Positions 52,368-60,690 of a stretch of 64,000 bases of DNA are shown here, piece after piece. Location of the stretch: positions 310,001 through 374,000 of the forward strand of contig NZ_CANLVF010000005.1 of assembly GCF_947494555.1 (NCBI RefSeq), given 5' to 3'. Each line of letters opens with the position of its first letter. Position 1 is the first letter of the stretch. Source of the stretch: an uncultured Roseibium sp. (GTDB taxonomy: Bacteria; Pseudomonadota; Alphaproteobacteria; Rhizobiales; Stappiaceae). The notes under the pieces were generated by a model that did not search any database, was not told where the DNA came from, and saw nothing but the letters and a program-made list of their open reading frames with translations. Both the position numbers and the translations under genes were made by a program.

Positions 52368-53231
52368 TCAGCTTTTGGCGGGGCCCAGGTCGGCGGGAGC
52401 TTCGATGTCATCGGGAACGAAGAAATCCGGCGCAAGTGACAGGCTGGGATCGACCCGGTACTTGTCAAAATCAGTCACGCCCCGGCTCGCCAGGAAGGTG
52501 TCGTCGATGACAAATTGCCCCGTGAAGTCTTTTGACGGAGACAAGAAGATCTCATGAGCGGCATCTGCCAAGATGTCCGGCGTCCGGCTCTGCTGCATCA
52601 TCTTGTCACCGCCTATGATGTTCTTGATTGCGGCCGTTGCAATCGTCGTCCGGGGCCAGAGCGCGTTCACCCCAATCCCCTTCGAACGCAGCTCGCCCGC
52701 AAGGCCGAGCACCACAAGGCTCATTCCGTATTTCGCGATTGAATAAGGCGTGAAGGGCGCAAACCACTTTTCCTGCATGTCGAGAGGTGGCGAGAGCATC
52801 AGAATATGCGGATTGTCCGCGTTCATAAGATGCTCGATTGCGTGCTTGGAGCAGGCAAGCGTGCCGCGCGTGTTGATCTGGTGCATCAGATCGAACCGCT
52901 TCATGTCGGTCTGTTGCACAGGTGTCAGTTGAATGGCGCTGGCATTGTTGACGAGAATATCCAGTCCACCGAAATGACCCGCAGTCTTGTCTATCGCCGT
53001 TTTCACCGCCGCGTCGTCGCGAACATCCAGCACGACCGGCAGCGCCTTTCCGCCCGCCGCCTCGATTTCCTCTGCCGCGGTAAAAATCGTGCCTTCGAGC
53101 TTTGGATGTGGTTCAGCGGTTTTTGCGGCAACGGCAATGTTTGCCCCGTCTTTCGCTGCTCTTAACGCGATCGCTTTTCCGATGCCGCGCGACGCGCCTG
53201 TGATGAAAAGCGTTTTGCCCTTCAAAGACAT
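52368..53231 (-). CDS. Short-chain dehydrogenase/reductase, HSDL2-like
   Basis: A 287-residue SDR. The cofactor motif TGASRGIG lies at 11-18, NNAS near 92-95, and the catalytic YxxxK in PYSIAKYGM near 163-168. AAKTAEPHPKLEGTIFTAAEEIEAAGGKALP and the C-terminal FTGQFVIDDTFLASRGVTDF match the HSDL2 branch, here without the SCP2 domain. The substrate is probably a hydroxyacyl-type compound. It follows the crotonase gene by 147 bases on the same strand and may complete a short beta-oxidation-like set. Confidence 0.86.
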   Translation of the reverse strand: MSLKGKTLFITGASRGIGKAIALRAAKDGANIAVAAKTAEPHPKLEGTIFTAAEEIEAAGGKALPVVLDVRDDAAVKTAIDKTAGHFGGLDILVNNASAIQLTPVQQTDMKRFDLMHQINTRGTLACSKHAIEHLMNADNPHILMLSPPLDMQEKWFAPFTPYSIAKYGMSLVVLGLAGELRSKGIGVNALWPRTTIATAAIKNIIGGDKMMQQSRTPDILADAAHEIFLSPSKDFTGQFVIDDTFLASRGVTDFDKYRVDPSLSLAPDFFVPDDIEAPADLGPAKS

Positions 53232-53378
53232 GGTGTTTTCTCCCGAGTTTCGCCGTCACGGCGTTTGGTTTGTGTGATGCCCCTGAAGGAATTCCGTTTC
53301 ATAGTTGTTGTTCCAGCAACCAGACTGTTCAGGAGCGGTTCGCCCTAAACACGCTGCTGCCTGTCCCTACACGCGCGC

Positions 53379-54122
53379 TCAGACCTTCTTCTTCGACATG
53401 AAGGCCTGAAATGCTGCGATTGTCTCCGGTGCCGTCAGGCGGCTGGCGAAAATTTTGATTTCTTCTTCCACGCGCTCCGACAAGGCATCCGTATTGCCTC
53501 GCAAGAGCTTTCGCGAAAGCGCCATTGCTTCGGGAGGCTTGGAGGCAATTTCCAGCGCGCAGGCGAGCGCTTCAGCGTCGACGTCCCCCTCGACAATCGT
53601 GTTGACCAGTCCTGCTCGCTCGGCCTGTTCGGCGTTAAACGGCTTGCCGAGGCAAAGGAGCTCGAACGCGCGCGCATGACCCATAAGTTGCGGACCAAGA
53701 AGGCTCGATCCTGCCTCGGGCACCAGTCCCAGATCGACGAAGGGAGAGCGGATGAAGGCACGCGGGCTGGCGAACACCATGTCGCAATGCATCAGCAGCG
53801 TCGTTCCGACACCGATCGCAAGGCCGTCGACCGCGGCGACCAGAGGTTTTTCGTTACGCACCAGCGCGCGCAGGAAACGGACCACAGGTGTCTCCGACAT
53901 GGCCGATCTGCCAGCATATTGCAGGAAGTCTCCAATGTCGTTGCCTGCCGTGAAGACCTCGGGCTGACCGCAAATCAGGTGGCAACGCAGGTCTTCGTTG
54001 CTGTTTCCAGCCTCCAACGCTTCCGCGAGATCAGTATACATGGCCCCCGTGAGGGCATTCTTTTTCTCCGGCCGGTCCAGACGCAGGGTTTGAACGCCGT
54101 TTTCGAGGCTTTTGCGGATCAT
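53379..54122 (-). CDS. Enoyl-CoA hydratase/isomerase (crotonase) family protein
   Basis: A 247-residue crotonase. The oxyanion hole elements are in FTAGNDIGDFLQYAG and VDGLAIGVGTTLLMHCDMVFASPRAF, and a catalytic-type Glu is in FVDLGLVPEAGSSLLGPQLMG. The usual C-terminal helix is present (FQAFMSKKKV). Hydratase or isomerase activity on an acyl-CoA is expected; the acyl group is unknown. It is 14 bases downstream of the acyl-CoA dehydrogenase on the same strand, so the two act in sequence. Confidence 0.9.
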   Translation of the reverse strand: MIRKSLENGVQTLRLDRPEKKNALTGAMYTDLAEALEAGNSNEDLRCHLICGQPEVFTAGNDIGDFLQYAGRSAMSETPVVRFLRALVRNEKPLVAAVDGLAIGVGTTLLMHCDMVFASPRAFIRSPFVDLGLVPEAGSSLLGPQLMGHARAFELLCLGKPFNAEQAERAGLVNTIVEGDVDAEALACALEIASKPPEAMALSRKLLRGNTDALSERVEEEIKIFASRLTAPETIAAFQAFMSKKKV

Positions 54123-54136
54123 GCCAGATCTCCGGT

Positions 54137-55918
54137 TTAGGACGCGAGCGCTTCAGCGTCGAATGCCTGAATGGCTGCAGCAGACAGGACGATGTCGGAT
54201 TTCAGCCCGGAGGTTTCGCCCAGGATCGTCTCGCAAAAACTCCGGGCCAGAAGCGTGCGCTCGGCAAGTCTCGGTGCCGGTTCGGAAACAGACCGCAGTG
54301 CGCCTTTTGCGAGCAATGTTCCACCGAGTGCAAGGCCGGCAAGCCTGAGGTAGGGCGTTGCCCCCGATAGCGCGTCATCGATCCGGTTTTCTGAAAGGGA
54401 GCCGAGCATGTAACCGGTCGCTTCTTCCAGGTCCGCGATGCTCTTTTTCAGACACTCGGCCGTTGCACCGAATTCGGGGCGGTTGGAAGCTGCCACTTCG
54501 TCGGCAATGTCACTGAGTTCGGAAATGAATTGCTTCACATGCTCACCACCCGAAAGGGGCAGCTTGCGTGTCACCAGGTCGATCGACTGAATGCCGTTTG
54601 TCCCCTCATAGATCGGGGCGATGCGGGCGTCGCGCAGGTGCTGGGCGGCTCCGGTTTCTTCGATGTAACCCATGCCGCCATGGATCTGGACACCGAGGGA
54701 TGCGACCTCGACACCGAAATCCGTCGAAAGCGCTTTTGCAATCGGCGTAAGCAAACCTGCGCGCTCGTTCCAGAACGTTCTACTCTCGTCGTCCTCAGCA
54801 ATCTTGACCATGTCGATCGCATGCGCACAGGCGTAGCAGATCACCCGGGCAACCTGTGTTTTGGACTTCATCGACAAGAGCATCCGCTTGATATCGGGAT
54901 GGCGTGCAATGGGGCTCATGCCGCTGCCCGTGTCACCCGTCGCCTTTCCCTGCTTGCGCTCGACAGCGTAGGTCAATGCATGCTGATAGGCCCGCTCGGC
55001 GACGCCCAGACCCTGGATACCAACAGCAAGACGGGCGTTGTTCATCATCGTGAACATGCACGCAAGACCCCGGTTTTCTTCCCCGACGAGCCAGCCTATT
55101 GCCCCGTCTTCATCTCCATAGACCATCGTGCAGGTCGGAGACCCGTGAATACCCAGCTTGTGTTCCACGCCGGCCACGCGAACATCGTTGCGTTCCCCCA
55201 GCGATCCATCCTCGTTGACCAGAAACTTGGGCACCAGAAACATCGAGATGCCCCTGGTTCCTGCCGGGGCATCCGGCAGACGGGCAAGCACCATATGTAC
55301 GATGTTGTCCGTGAGGTCATGATCCCCATAGGTGATGAAGATCTTCTGGCCGTAAATGCGATACGTCCCGTCGTCAGCGCGCTCCGCGCGCGCCCTGAGT
55401 GCGTTGAGGTCGGATCCCGCCTGAGGCTCGGTCAGGTTCATCGTCCCCATCCACTCGCCGGACACCAGCTTTTCCAGATAGGTGCTCTTCAGTTCTTCAG
55501 ATGCATGCCTTTCCATAGCCTCAACAGCGCCGATCGTGAGCGTGGGACCGATCGCGAAGGCCATCGAACCGGAGTTCCACATTTCCATCGCCGCCGCAGA
55601 CAACATTTGCGGCAGTCCCTGCCCACCCGCTTCAAGGTCCGCCGACAAGCCGTTCCAGCCTCCTTCAATCCAGGCCCGGTAAGTGTCGCGCCAACCGGGT
55701 GGTGTGGTGACTTCCCCATTTTCCAGGGGAGTGCCGTGCTTGTCGGCAACGGCGTTCAAGGGCGCAATCTCTTCGGCGGCAAAGCGGCCGGCTTCATTCA
55801 CGATCGCATCGACAAGATCATCGCCGAGTTCTGCATGGGGCTCTGTCTTTTGCAGATCGTTCAAGCCGCAGACATGTTTCAGGGTGAAAGCAATCTCATC
55901 AACTGGCGCGCGATACAT
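54137..55918 (-). CDS. Acyl-CoA dehydrogenase of the DmdC-like long type
   Basis: A 593-residue flavoprotein, longer than ordinary acyl-CoA dehydrogenases because of a C-terminal extension. Recognisable parts are YRAPVDEIAFTLKHVCGL at the start, FTTPPGW-like TTPPGWRDTYRAWIEGGWNGLS, MNLTEPQAGSDLNALRARAE (FAD and substrate), GQKIFITYGDHDLTDNIVHMVLARLPDAP, and QIHGGMGYIEETGAAQHLRDARIAPIYEGTNGIQ. This is the pattern of 3-methylmercaptopropionyl-CoA dehydrogenase (DmdC) and its many relatives, so the substrate is uncertain. GGGAGG precedes the ATG at 55918. Confidence 0.9.
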   Translation of the reverse strand: MYRAPVDEIAFTLKHVCGLNDLQKTEPHAELGDDLVDAIVNEAGRFAAEEIAPLNAVADKHGTPLENGEVTTPPGWRDTYRAWIEGGWNGLSADLEAGGQGLPQMLSAAAMEMWNSGSMAFAIGPTLTIGAVEAMERHASEELKSTYLEKLVSGEWMGTMNLTEPQAGSDLNALRARAERADDGTYRIYGQKIFITYGDHDLTDNIVHMVLARLPDAPAGTRGISMFLVPKFLVNEDGSLGERNDVRVAGVEHKLGIHGSPTCTMVYGDEDGAIGWLVGEENRGLACMFTMMNNARLAVGIQGLGVAERAYQHALTYAVERKQGKATGDTGSGMSPIARHPDIKRMLLSMKSKTQVARVICYACAHAIDMVKIAEDDESRTFWNERAGLLTPIAKALSTDFGVEVASLGVQIHGGMGYIEETGAAQHLRDARIAPIYEGTNGIQSIDLVTRKLPLSGGEHVKQFISELSDIADEVAASNRPEFGATAECLKKSIADLEEATGYMLGSLSENRIDDALSGATPYLRLAGLALGGTLLAKGALRSVSEPAPRLAERTLLARSFCETILGETSGLKSDIVLSAAAIQAFDAEALAS

Positions 55919-56050
55919 CCAGGTCCTCCCAAGAACCATTCGGCCCGATTAAGCCGGCGAAATTTCGTTTTCTCTGTTCGATGCTTGACGGCATCATTGC
56001 TTGGCCGCAAAAGGCCCATGAAACAGCCGCTCGACCGGACAATAGACAAG

Positions 56051-56066
56051 TTGACGTTAACGTCAA
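56051..56066. promoter_or_regulatory. 16-bp palindrome in the acyl-CoA dehydrogenase promoter region
   Basis: The perfect palindrome TTGACGTTAACGTCAA lies 133 bases upstream of the acyl-CoA dehydrogenase start and 70 bases upstream of the Sua5-type start. It resembles the ACGT-containing palindromes reported for MerR-type LiuR regulators of acyl-CoA catabolism. On the minus strand TTGACG could double as a -35 with TATTGT 16 bases downstream. No cognate regulator gene is in the window. Confidence 0.5.
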
Positions 56067-56136
56067 TCCGTATCGCTACGGCAGGTCGGCCAGTTTTCGT
56101 TCATTGTGTCGCGACAACTTGACAGGTTTTTTGGAA

Positions 56137-57129
56137 ATGCAGCGCTGGAATGTCGATCTGAATACCACCGACTGGCAAACTGCTCCAGAAGCGTCCGAGG
56201 TTAGCGCAGCGCTTTTGAACGGTGAGCTTGTTGCGATTCCCACAGAGACCGTTTACGGCCTTGCCGCCGACGCAACCAACGGTCTTGCCTGTGCCAAGAT
56301 TTTTGAAGCCAAGGGCCGTCCGCAATTCAATCCCCTGATTTCGCATGTGCCTGCACTTTCAGATGCCCGTGAGCACGGGGACTTTGGCCCGATGTCACTC
56401 GCGCTCGCAGAGGCTTTCTGGCCAGGTCCGCTTACGTTGGTGGTGCCCAAGAAAGAAACATCTTCCATATCCGATCTTGCGACAGCCGGATTGCAGACTG
56501 TGGCATTGCGTGTGCCGGAAGGCCCTGTCATGCGATTTCTTTCGACGAAAACAGGGAAGCCGCTTGCAGCACCCAGTGCAAATCGATCCGGGAAGATCAG
56601 CCCGACTCGTGCGCAAGATGTTGTCGCGGATCTTGAGTCTTCCCTCAGCTTCATCGTCGACGGAGGTCCCTGCGAGGTCGGTATCGAATCCACGATCGTC
56701 GGACTGACCGATGCGGTTCCGCGTTTGCTTCGCCCTGGTGGAATTGGGCGAGAAAGCATAGAATCCGTTCTTGGAACAACGCTCCAAGCTGCACCCTCCG
56801 AGATGCGGCAGGACGCACCATCAGCACCTGGAATGCTGGAGTCGCATTATGCTCCGGATGCGAAGGTGATTTTGAACGCGCAAGAGGCCAGCCCTTCGGA
56901 TGCCCTGCTCTCGTTTGGTCCGGATCGGCTGCCGGGCGCAGAGAGCGCAAATGCGGAATTCAACCTCAGCAAGAACGCCGATCTCAAGGAAGCCGCGTCA
57001 AGATTGTTCGCTGGCATGCGGGAACTCGACAAAAGCGGCGCAAATGTCATCCGGGTTCAGTTTATCCCCAGCTTTGGACTGGGCGAGGCAATCAATGATC
57101 GATTGAGGCGCGCAGCCGCTCCACGATAA
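56137..57129 (+). CDS. ywlC: Threonylcarbamoyl-AMP synthase (Sua5/YwlC type)
   Basis: A 330-residue protein with the YrdC domain (about 15-205) and a C-terminal Sua5 domain. Motifs include AIPTETVYGLAADA, IFEAKGRPQFNPLISHV, FWPGPLTLVVPK, RVPEGPVMRFLS and APSANRSGKISPT; the linker SHYAPDAKV follows near residue 230. It makes threonylcarbamoyl-AMP for the t6A modification of tRNAs reading ANN codons. The ATG at 56137 gives the family N terminus; the open frame upstream to 55981 is not conserved-looking. Confidence 0.93.
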   Translation: MQRWNVDLNTTDWQTAPEASEVSAALLNGELVAIPTETVYGLAADATNGLACAKIFEAKGRPQFNPLISHVPALSDAREHGDFGPMSLALAEAFWPGPLTLVVPKKETSSISDLATAGLQTVALRVPEGPVMRFLSTKTGKPLAAPSANRSGKISPTRAQDVVADLESSLSFIVDGGPCEVGIESTIVGLTDAVPRLLRPGGIGRESIESVLGTTLQAAPSEMRQDAPSAPGMLESHYAPDAKVILNAQEASPSDALLSFGPDRLPGAESANAEFNLSKNADLKEAASRLFAGMRELDKSGANVIRVQFIPSFGLGEAINDRLRRAAAPR

Positions 57130-57528
57130 CCGTCGACCTCTGCAATTTGTGCTGGCATACGAAACACGAACGCGGACGCCGATGTGATGCTTTTTTTGGC
57201 AGCACGAAAAAAAGGCAAACATTTCAGCGCGTCGCGCTTAAATCTTGTCCCGGCAGATGAAGGCTGCACCTTCAAAGATAACACGCCTTCGGCTTAAGAA
57301 TCCAATATAACAGATAAACAAAATTCAAGTTTACAACTGATATACACGCAAGCAGATGAGTCCGAATACGTTCGTCAAAAGAGACCATTTTCAAACTTAT
57401 CAACATCATGGGCCTGCCGGATTACGGTAAAAAGCTCGCATTCCCTTACGAGAATCACTTAGTCTTGTTCACAGAATTGAGATGCAGCGGACCTCCCCTC
57501 GGGCATTGCGGTGCTCGCACCTTAAAAC

Positions 57529-57557
57529 AGGCCGGCAAATGTGCCGGCCTTCTTTTT
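57529..57557 (+). terminator. Orphan intrinsic terminator
   Basis: A perfect 8-bp stem AGGCCGGC / GCCGGCCT with loop AAATGT is followed by TCTTTTT. No protein gene lies immediately upstream on the plus strand. Confidence 0.85.
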
Positions 57558-57639
57558 GGGAAGGCGAAACCGGCACGGCTCAAGCCTAAGCCAGTTGGTC
57601 TAAGACCTATCATCAATTGACAGTACTCTTCGGGGCGGC

Positions 57640-57658
57640 TCTGATGGCTACCATCAGA
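57640..57658. promoter_or_regulatory. Perfect hairpin upstream of the histone-deacetylase-like gene
   Basis: The 8-bp inverted repeat TCTGATGG-CTA-CCATCAGA ends 31 bases before the TTG start. It could be an operator or a leader hairpin; there is no T-run after it. Confidence 0.4.
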
Positions 57659-57689
57659 CCAACAATCAGTTCTTTCCGGAAACGCCCCT

Positions 57690-58619
57690 TTGTCCACGCT
57701 TGTTCTGCACCATTCTTGCTATGTCGATCATCTGACACCACTCGGACATCCCGAGCGGCCGGACCGGATTCGTGCGATTGACCGGATCCTGGAACACGAA
57801 AAATTCCAATCGTTGGAACGCGACCTCGCACCCGTCGGTGCACTGGAGGACATCGCGCGGGCTCATCCTATGGCCTATATCGATCAGCTTCACCGACTGG
57901 CACCCGATGAAGGCGTGGCGCGCGTAGACGCCGACACAACCATGTCGCCCGGAACTTGGGAAGCGGCTCTCAGAGGAGCTGGTGGCGCCTGCCGCGCTGT
58001 TGACGAAGTTCTGACAAAGAAGGTCAGCAACGCGTTTTCCGCGTCCCGCCCGCCCGGCCATCATGCGGAAAAAGAACGGGCAATGGGATTTTGCTTCTTC
58101 AACAATGTCGCAATTGCCGCTCGCTATGCGCAGGAAAAACACGGCATCGGCAGAGTCGCGATCATTGATTTTGACGTTCATCACGGCAACGGAACGCAGG
58201 ACATCTTCTGGGACGACGCAAGTGTCATGTACTGCTCCACGCATCAGATGCCGCTTTATCCGGGATCCGGTGCCGCGACAGAGACCGGCGAGGCGAACAC
58301 CATCGTCAACGTTCCGCTGGCACCCGGCGAGGATGGCCTAGCGTTCAAGGAAGCCATGGAGGTCGCCATTCTGCCGCGGCTCGACGATTTCGCTCCGGAG
58401 CTGGTCATCATTTCGGCTGGGTTTGACGCCCATGCGCGCGACCCGCTTGGAGGCCTCAACCTTCTGGAAGCTGATTTTGCCTGGGCAACGCGGGTCCTGA
58501 TGGATGTCGCCGACGAGCACAGCAACGGCGCGGTCGTTTCCGTACTCGAAGGCGGCTATGACCTCGAGGGTCTTGCCCGGTCCACTGCGGCCCATGTCAT
58601 GACCTTGATGACCGGCTGA
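57690..58619 (+). CDS. Histone deacetylase-family (acetoin/acetylpolyamine type) hydrolase
   Basis: A 309-residue zinc hydrolase of the arginase/deacetylase fold. The active site shows SRPPGHHAE (His124, His125), the zinc ligands Asp162 and His164 in DFDVHHGNGTQ, a second acidic ligand in AGFDAHARDPLGG and the EGGYD loop near the C terminus. Bacterial members deacetylate acetylpolyamines or proteins; the substrate is unknown. The start is a TTG at 57690, because the family N terminus (STLVLHHSCYVDHLTPLGHPERPDR) begins there and no earlier ATG exists. Confidence 0.88.
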   Translation: MSTLVLHHSCYVDHLTPLGHPERPDRIRAIDRILEHEKFQSLERDLAPVGALEDIARAHPMAYIDQLHRLAPDEGVARVDADTTMSPGTWEAALRGAGGACRAVDEVLTKKVSNAFSASRPPGHHAEKERAMGFCFFNNVAIAARYAQEKHGIGRVAIIDFDVHHGNGTQDIFWDDASVMYCSTHQMPLYPGSGAATETGEANTIVNVPLAPGEDGLAFKEAMEVAILPRLDDFAPELVIISAGFDAHARDPLGGLNLLEADFAWATRVLMDVADEHSNGAVVSVLEGGYDLEGLARSTAAHVMTLMTG

Positions 58620-58741
58620 CCACCCTGAAGCGCAAAACGACGGGGATCATCACTTCAATCACGGCATTCGCATCTTGACCTGCGCGCCGAAGCCCGCGAG
58701 TTTCCATCAGGACCCTTGGAGCCAGAGAAGGACCCCTATCG

Positions 58742-58990
58742 ATGAGCGACGCTGCAGGAGATATTTCCAAGCTTTCTTTCGAAGACGCGCTCAAGCAGTT
58801 GGACACGATTGTGCGGGAACTTGAACAGGGCAACGTTCCACTGGAGCGCAGCATCGAAATGTACGAGCGCGGCGACGCTCTTCGTAAGCATTGCGATACC
58901 CTGCTGAAATCTGCCGAAGCGAAGGTCGAGAAAATCCAGCTCGGCCAAAACGGCGAAGCAACGGATACCACGGCACTCGACCCTCAATAG
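58742..58990 (+). CDS. xseB: Exodeoxyribonuclease VII small subunit
   Basis: An 82-residue protein with the XseB helical pattern KLSFEDALKQLDTIVRELEQGNVPLERSIEMYERGDALRKHCDTLLKSAEAKVEKI read in two helices. It pairs with XseA to degrade single-stranded DNA. In many alphaproteobacteria xseB is next to dxs; here a LuxR-type gene lies between them. Confidence 0.95.
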   Translation: MSDAAGDISKLSFEDALKQLDTIVRELEQGNVPLERSIEMYERGDALRKHCDTLLKSAEAKVEKIQLGQNGEATDTTALDPQ

Positions 58991-59304
58991 GCATCGTCCC
59001 GATACAGAAGGTGGCATGGTTTCTGGCAAACCGGCCGGGCTGCGCCTTGAACGGGGTCCACGCATATCGACAACTGCGTTTTTCCTCACTGATGGTCTGT
59101 GAGTTGTGTTCAGCGCGGGATCAATGATGGTTCCGGGCGCTGATTTCACGACAATTCCAGACGACTTCAGATCGCTCTCTGAATCGCCCCAAGCCAGGCC
59201 CTTGCTATAAAAACGCACTTCAGTTGCTATTTCCCAAACTAATTGGTAGTAATATTGACAAGTTTAAGAGGTCTTTATGTAATATTTAGTAGTTGCTTTT
59301 GATT
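58991..59304 (+). promoter_or_regulatory. Intergenic region with LuxR-gene promoter
   Basis: No gene is supported in these 314 bases. Near the end, a consensus -35 TTGACA (59255-59260) is followed by TAATAT (59280-59285) at 19 bases or TGTAAT at 17. The DNA from 59205 onward is much more A/T-rich than its surroundings. The downstream LuxR start has no evident ribosome-binding sequence. Confidence 0.5.
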
Positions 59305-60507
59305 ATGCCTGCACTTGATAAAACAGACGAAGTCGATCTACTTTTACGTGTACTGGAATGCTCCACTCAATCCGATGGCTGGACCACTATTCTCGCGCTT
59401 GTCGACTTAAAACTAAGCTGCACTTCATTCATTTGTGAAATTGAAAAAAATGGCCAACCGACCCAAAAGTTCGGTGGGATCCGATCGTTCGAACATCTGA
59501 ACGAAATGCTTCGAACCTCCAAGCCGGATAGTGGCCAGGATGCGCTTCAGTTCCTCACGACAAGCGCCGCACTTTGCTACCCCTACTGCAAGACAACGCT
59601 GAACAAAGGCGAGTTCAACGGCAACAAGCCGACTGCGGAAAGAAACCAGGCGCCAGACGGACTACAAAACGGCGTGCCGGCAAAGCCTGAAGTTCCAGGC
59701 CTGATTTGCCCGCTGAAACGGACCGACTATTCTACAATCCTGTTCGGTTGCCTTTTCGACGGATATACGACGGATACGATCGACATCGAGCTTGCCGTGG
59801 AAACCTTCCGCACCCTTACCAAAGTGCTTGCACCTGGGCTCGACGCTTTTTTTCAGATCGAGCACGAGCGCGCCGAGAACCAGATACAGCGCATTTTGCT
59901 TTCCTCCGCATCCTTTCCCTCAATCCTGATGACCGGGGACAGGACTGTGCTGGGACACACGTCAACCGGTCTGAACAGCCTCCTGTCCACCGGAGGAGCG
60001 GTTCTGCGCGGCGCAAAGATCGACTTTAAGAACAAACAACTTGAAACCTGCCTTCAGGATGTTCTCGAGGCAGCCTCCGTCCCGGACTTGTCTATGAAGG
60101 TCAACAACGGCATGGAGAACGGGATTGCGCTTGAGCAAAAGAACAACTCCGTTTGCATTGAAGACCCGGACGGAAACCTGAGGCGGATTATTTTCGGAAG
60201 TGTCCGGCCACCAGCGACCAACAGCATTACCCATCCAGTACCTTGGGTGGTGGTTCGAATATCCGAAACTTCCGAACTTCCCGAGGATATAGAAGTCGTC
60301 CTGCAGGAGCGTTTCGACCTTTCCCAGTCTGAAGCCCATCTGGCGCGGCACCTGACGATGACCGGCTCAATGAGCGACACGGTTGAAAAACTCGGGATCA
60401 CCCGAAACACGGCAAAGACGCATCTCCGGCGTATCTTTGAAAAAACCGGTGTTCACACGCAACTGCAGCTTGCGGGGCTGGTTCACAGGCTGTCGGGTCT
60501 GTTTTAG
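59305..60507 (+). CDS. LuxR-family (HTH_LuxR) transcriptional regulator
   Basis: A 400-residue protein with a long N-terminal region (1-330) that I cannot assign and a C-terminal LuxR-type HTH: FDLSQSEAHLARHLTMTGSMSDTVEKLGITRNTAKTHLRRIFEKTGVHTQLQLAGLVHRL, matching the usual NTVKTHLxxIxxKTG pattern. No autoinducer-binding signature is seen. The ATG at 59305 is preferred over a TTG four codons earlier. Base composition of the first 200 bases is more A/T-rich than neighbours. It separates xseB from dxs. Confidence 0.82.
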   Translation: MPALDKTDEVDLLLRVLECSTQSDGWTTILALVDLKLSCTSFICEIEKNGQPTQKFGGIRSFEHLNEMLRTSKPDSGQDALQFLTTSAALCYPYCKTTLNKGEFNGNKPTAERNQAPDGLQNGVPAKPEVPGLICPLKRTDYSTILFGCLFDGYTTDTIDIELAVETFRTLTKVLAPGLDAFFQIEHERAENQIQRILLSSASFPSILMTGDRTVLGHTSTGLNSLLSTGGAVLRGAKIDFKNKQLETCLQDVLEAASVPDLSMKVNNGMENGIALEQKNNSVCIEDPDGNLRRIIFGSVRPPATNSITHPVPWVVVRISETSELPEDIEVVLQERFDLSQSEAHLARHLTMTGSMSDTVEKLGITRNTAKTHLRRIFEKTGVHTQLQLAGLVHRLSGLF

Positions 60508-60573
60508 CTGAATGTCTCTTTGAGGGGCTCGCAGACCGCTGATTTGAAAGCAGGTGAGAGGTTGCGATGCCGC

Positions 60574-60602
60574 AACAAAAAGGGGTCGCAAAACGCGACC
60601 CC
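60574..60602 (-). terminator. Minus-strand orphan intrinsic terminator
   Basis: Read on the minus strand, the perfect 8-bp stem GGGGTCGC / GCGACCCC with loop GTTTT is followed by TTTTTGTT. There is no protein gene on the minus strand anywhere to its right in the window, so it must end a short transcript or limit antisense transcription into the LuxR gene. Confidence 0.75.
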
Positions 60603-60690
60603 AAGTTGATCACTGTGCACGTGGCCCCATCGACCACCCCATTCCCATAGGCCAGATCGACAATGGATGCATCACCCAAAAGGGTGACTG
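60575..60690 (-). ncRNA. Candidate small RNA antisense to the LuxR-dxs gap
   Basis: On the minus strand a 5' hairpin TCACCC-TTTT-GGGTGA (60672-60687) is followed by about 65 bases of G/U-rich, mostly unpaired sequence with GGGAATGGGGTGG, and ends at the intrinsic terminator. This three-part form is typical of trans-acting small RNAs. No protein frame fits. The 5' end is a guess; a promoter is not obvious. Confidence 0.4.

Larger units (their letters stand above)
57130..57689 (+). ncRNA. Gene-free 560-base region ending in an orphan terminator: candidate small RNA
   Basis: No frame here looks coding. A textbook plus-strand terminator at 57529-57557 lies 400 bases after the nearest plus-strand gene, too far to be its obvious end. 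Just before it are a C-rich single-stranded stretch (GACCTCCCCTCGGGC, 57490-57504) that could pair with Shine-Dalgarno sequences, and A/T-rich DNA with promoter-like TATA strings near 57303-57345. These suggest a short RNA, perhaps from about 57360 to 57557. Exact ends are not known; the coordinates given are those of the gap. Confidence 0.4.

Noticed and set aside
54530..56122. 530-codon open frame on the plus strand opposite the acyl-CoA dehydrogenase
   Set aside because: Long, but it mirrors the real minus-strand gene, has no recognisable domain, and His/Arg/Cys-rich composition typical of an antisense frame.
57408..57620. 70-codon frame in the gap before the histone-deacetylase-like gene
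   Set aside because: It runs through a strong terminator hairpin and has no protein-like pattern; an RNA is more likely.
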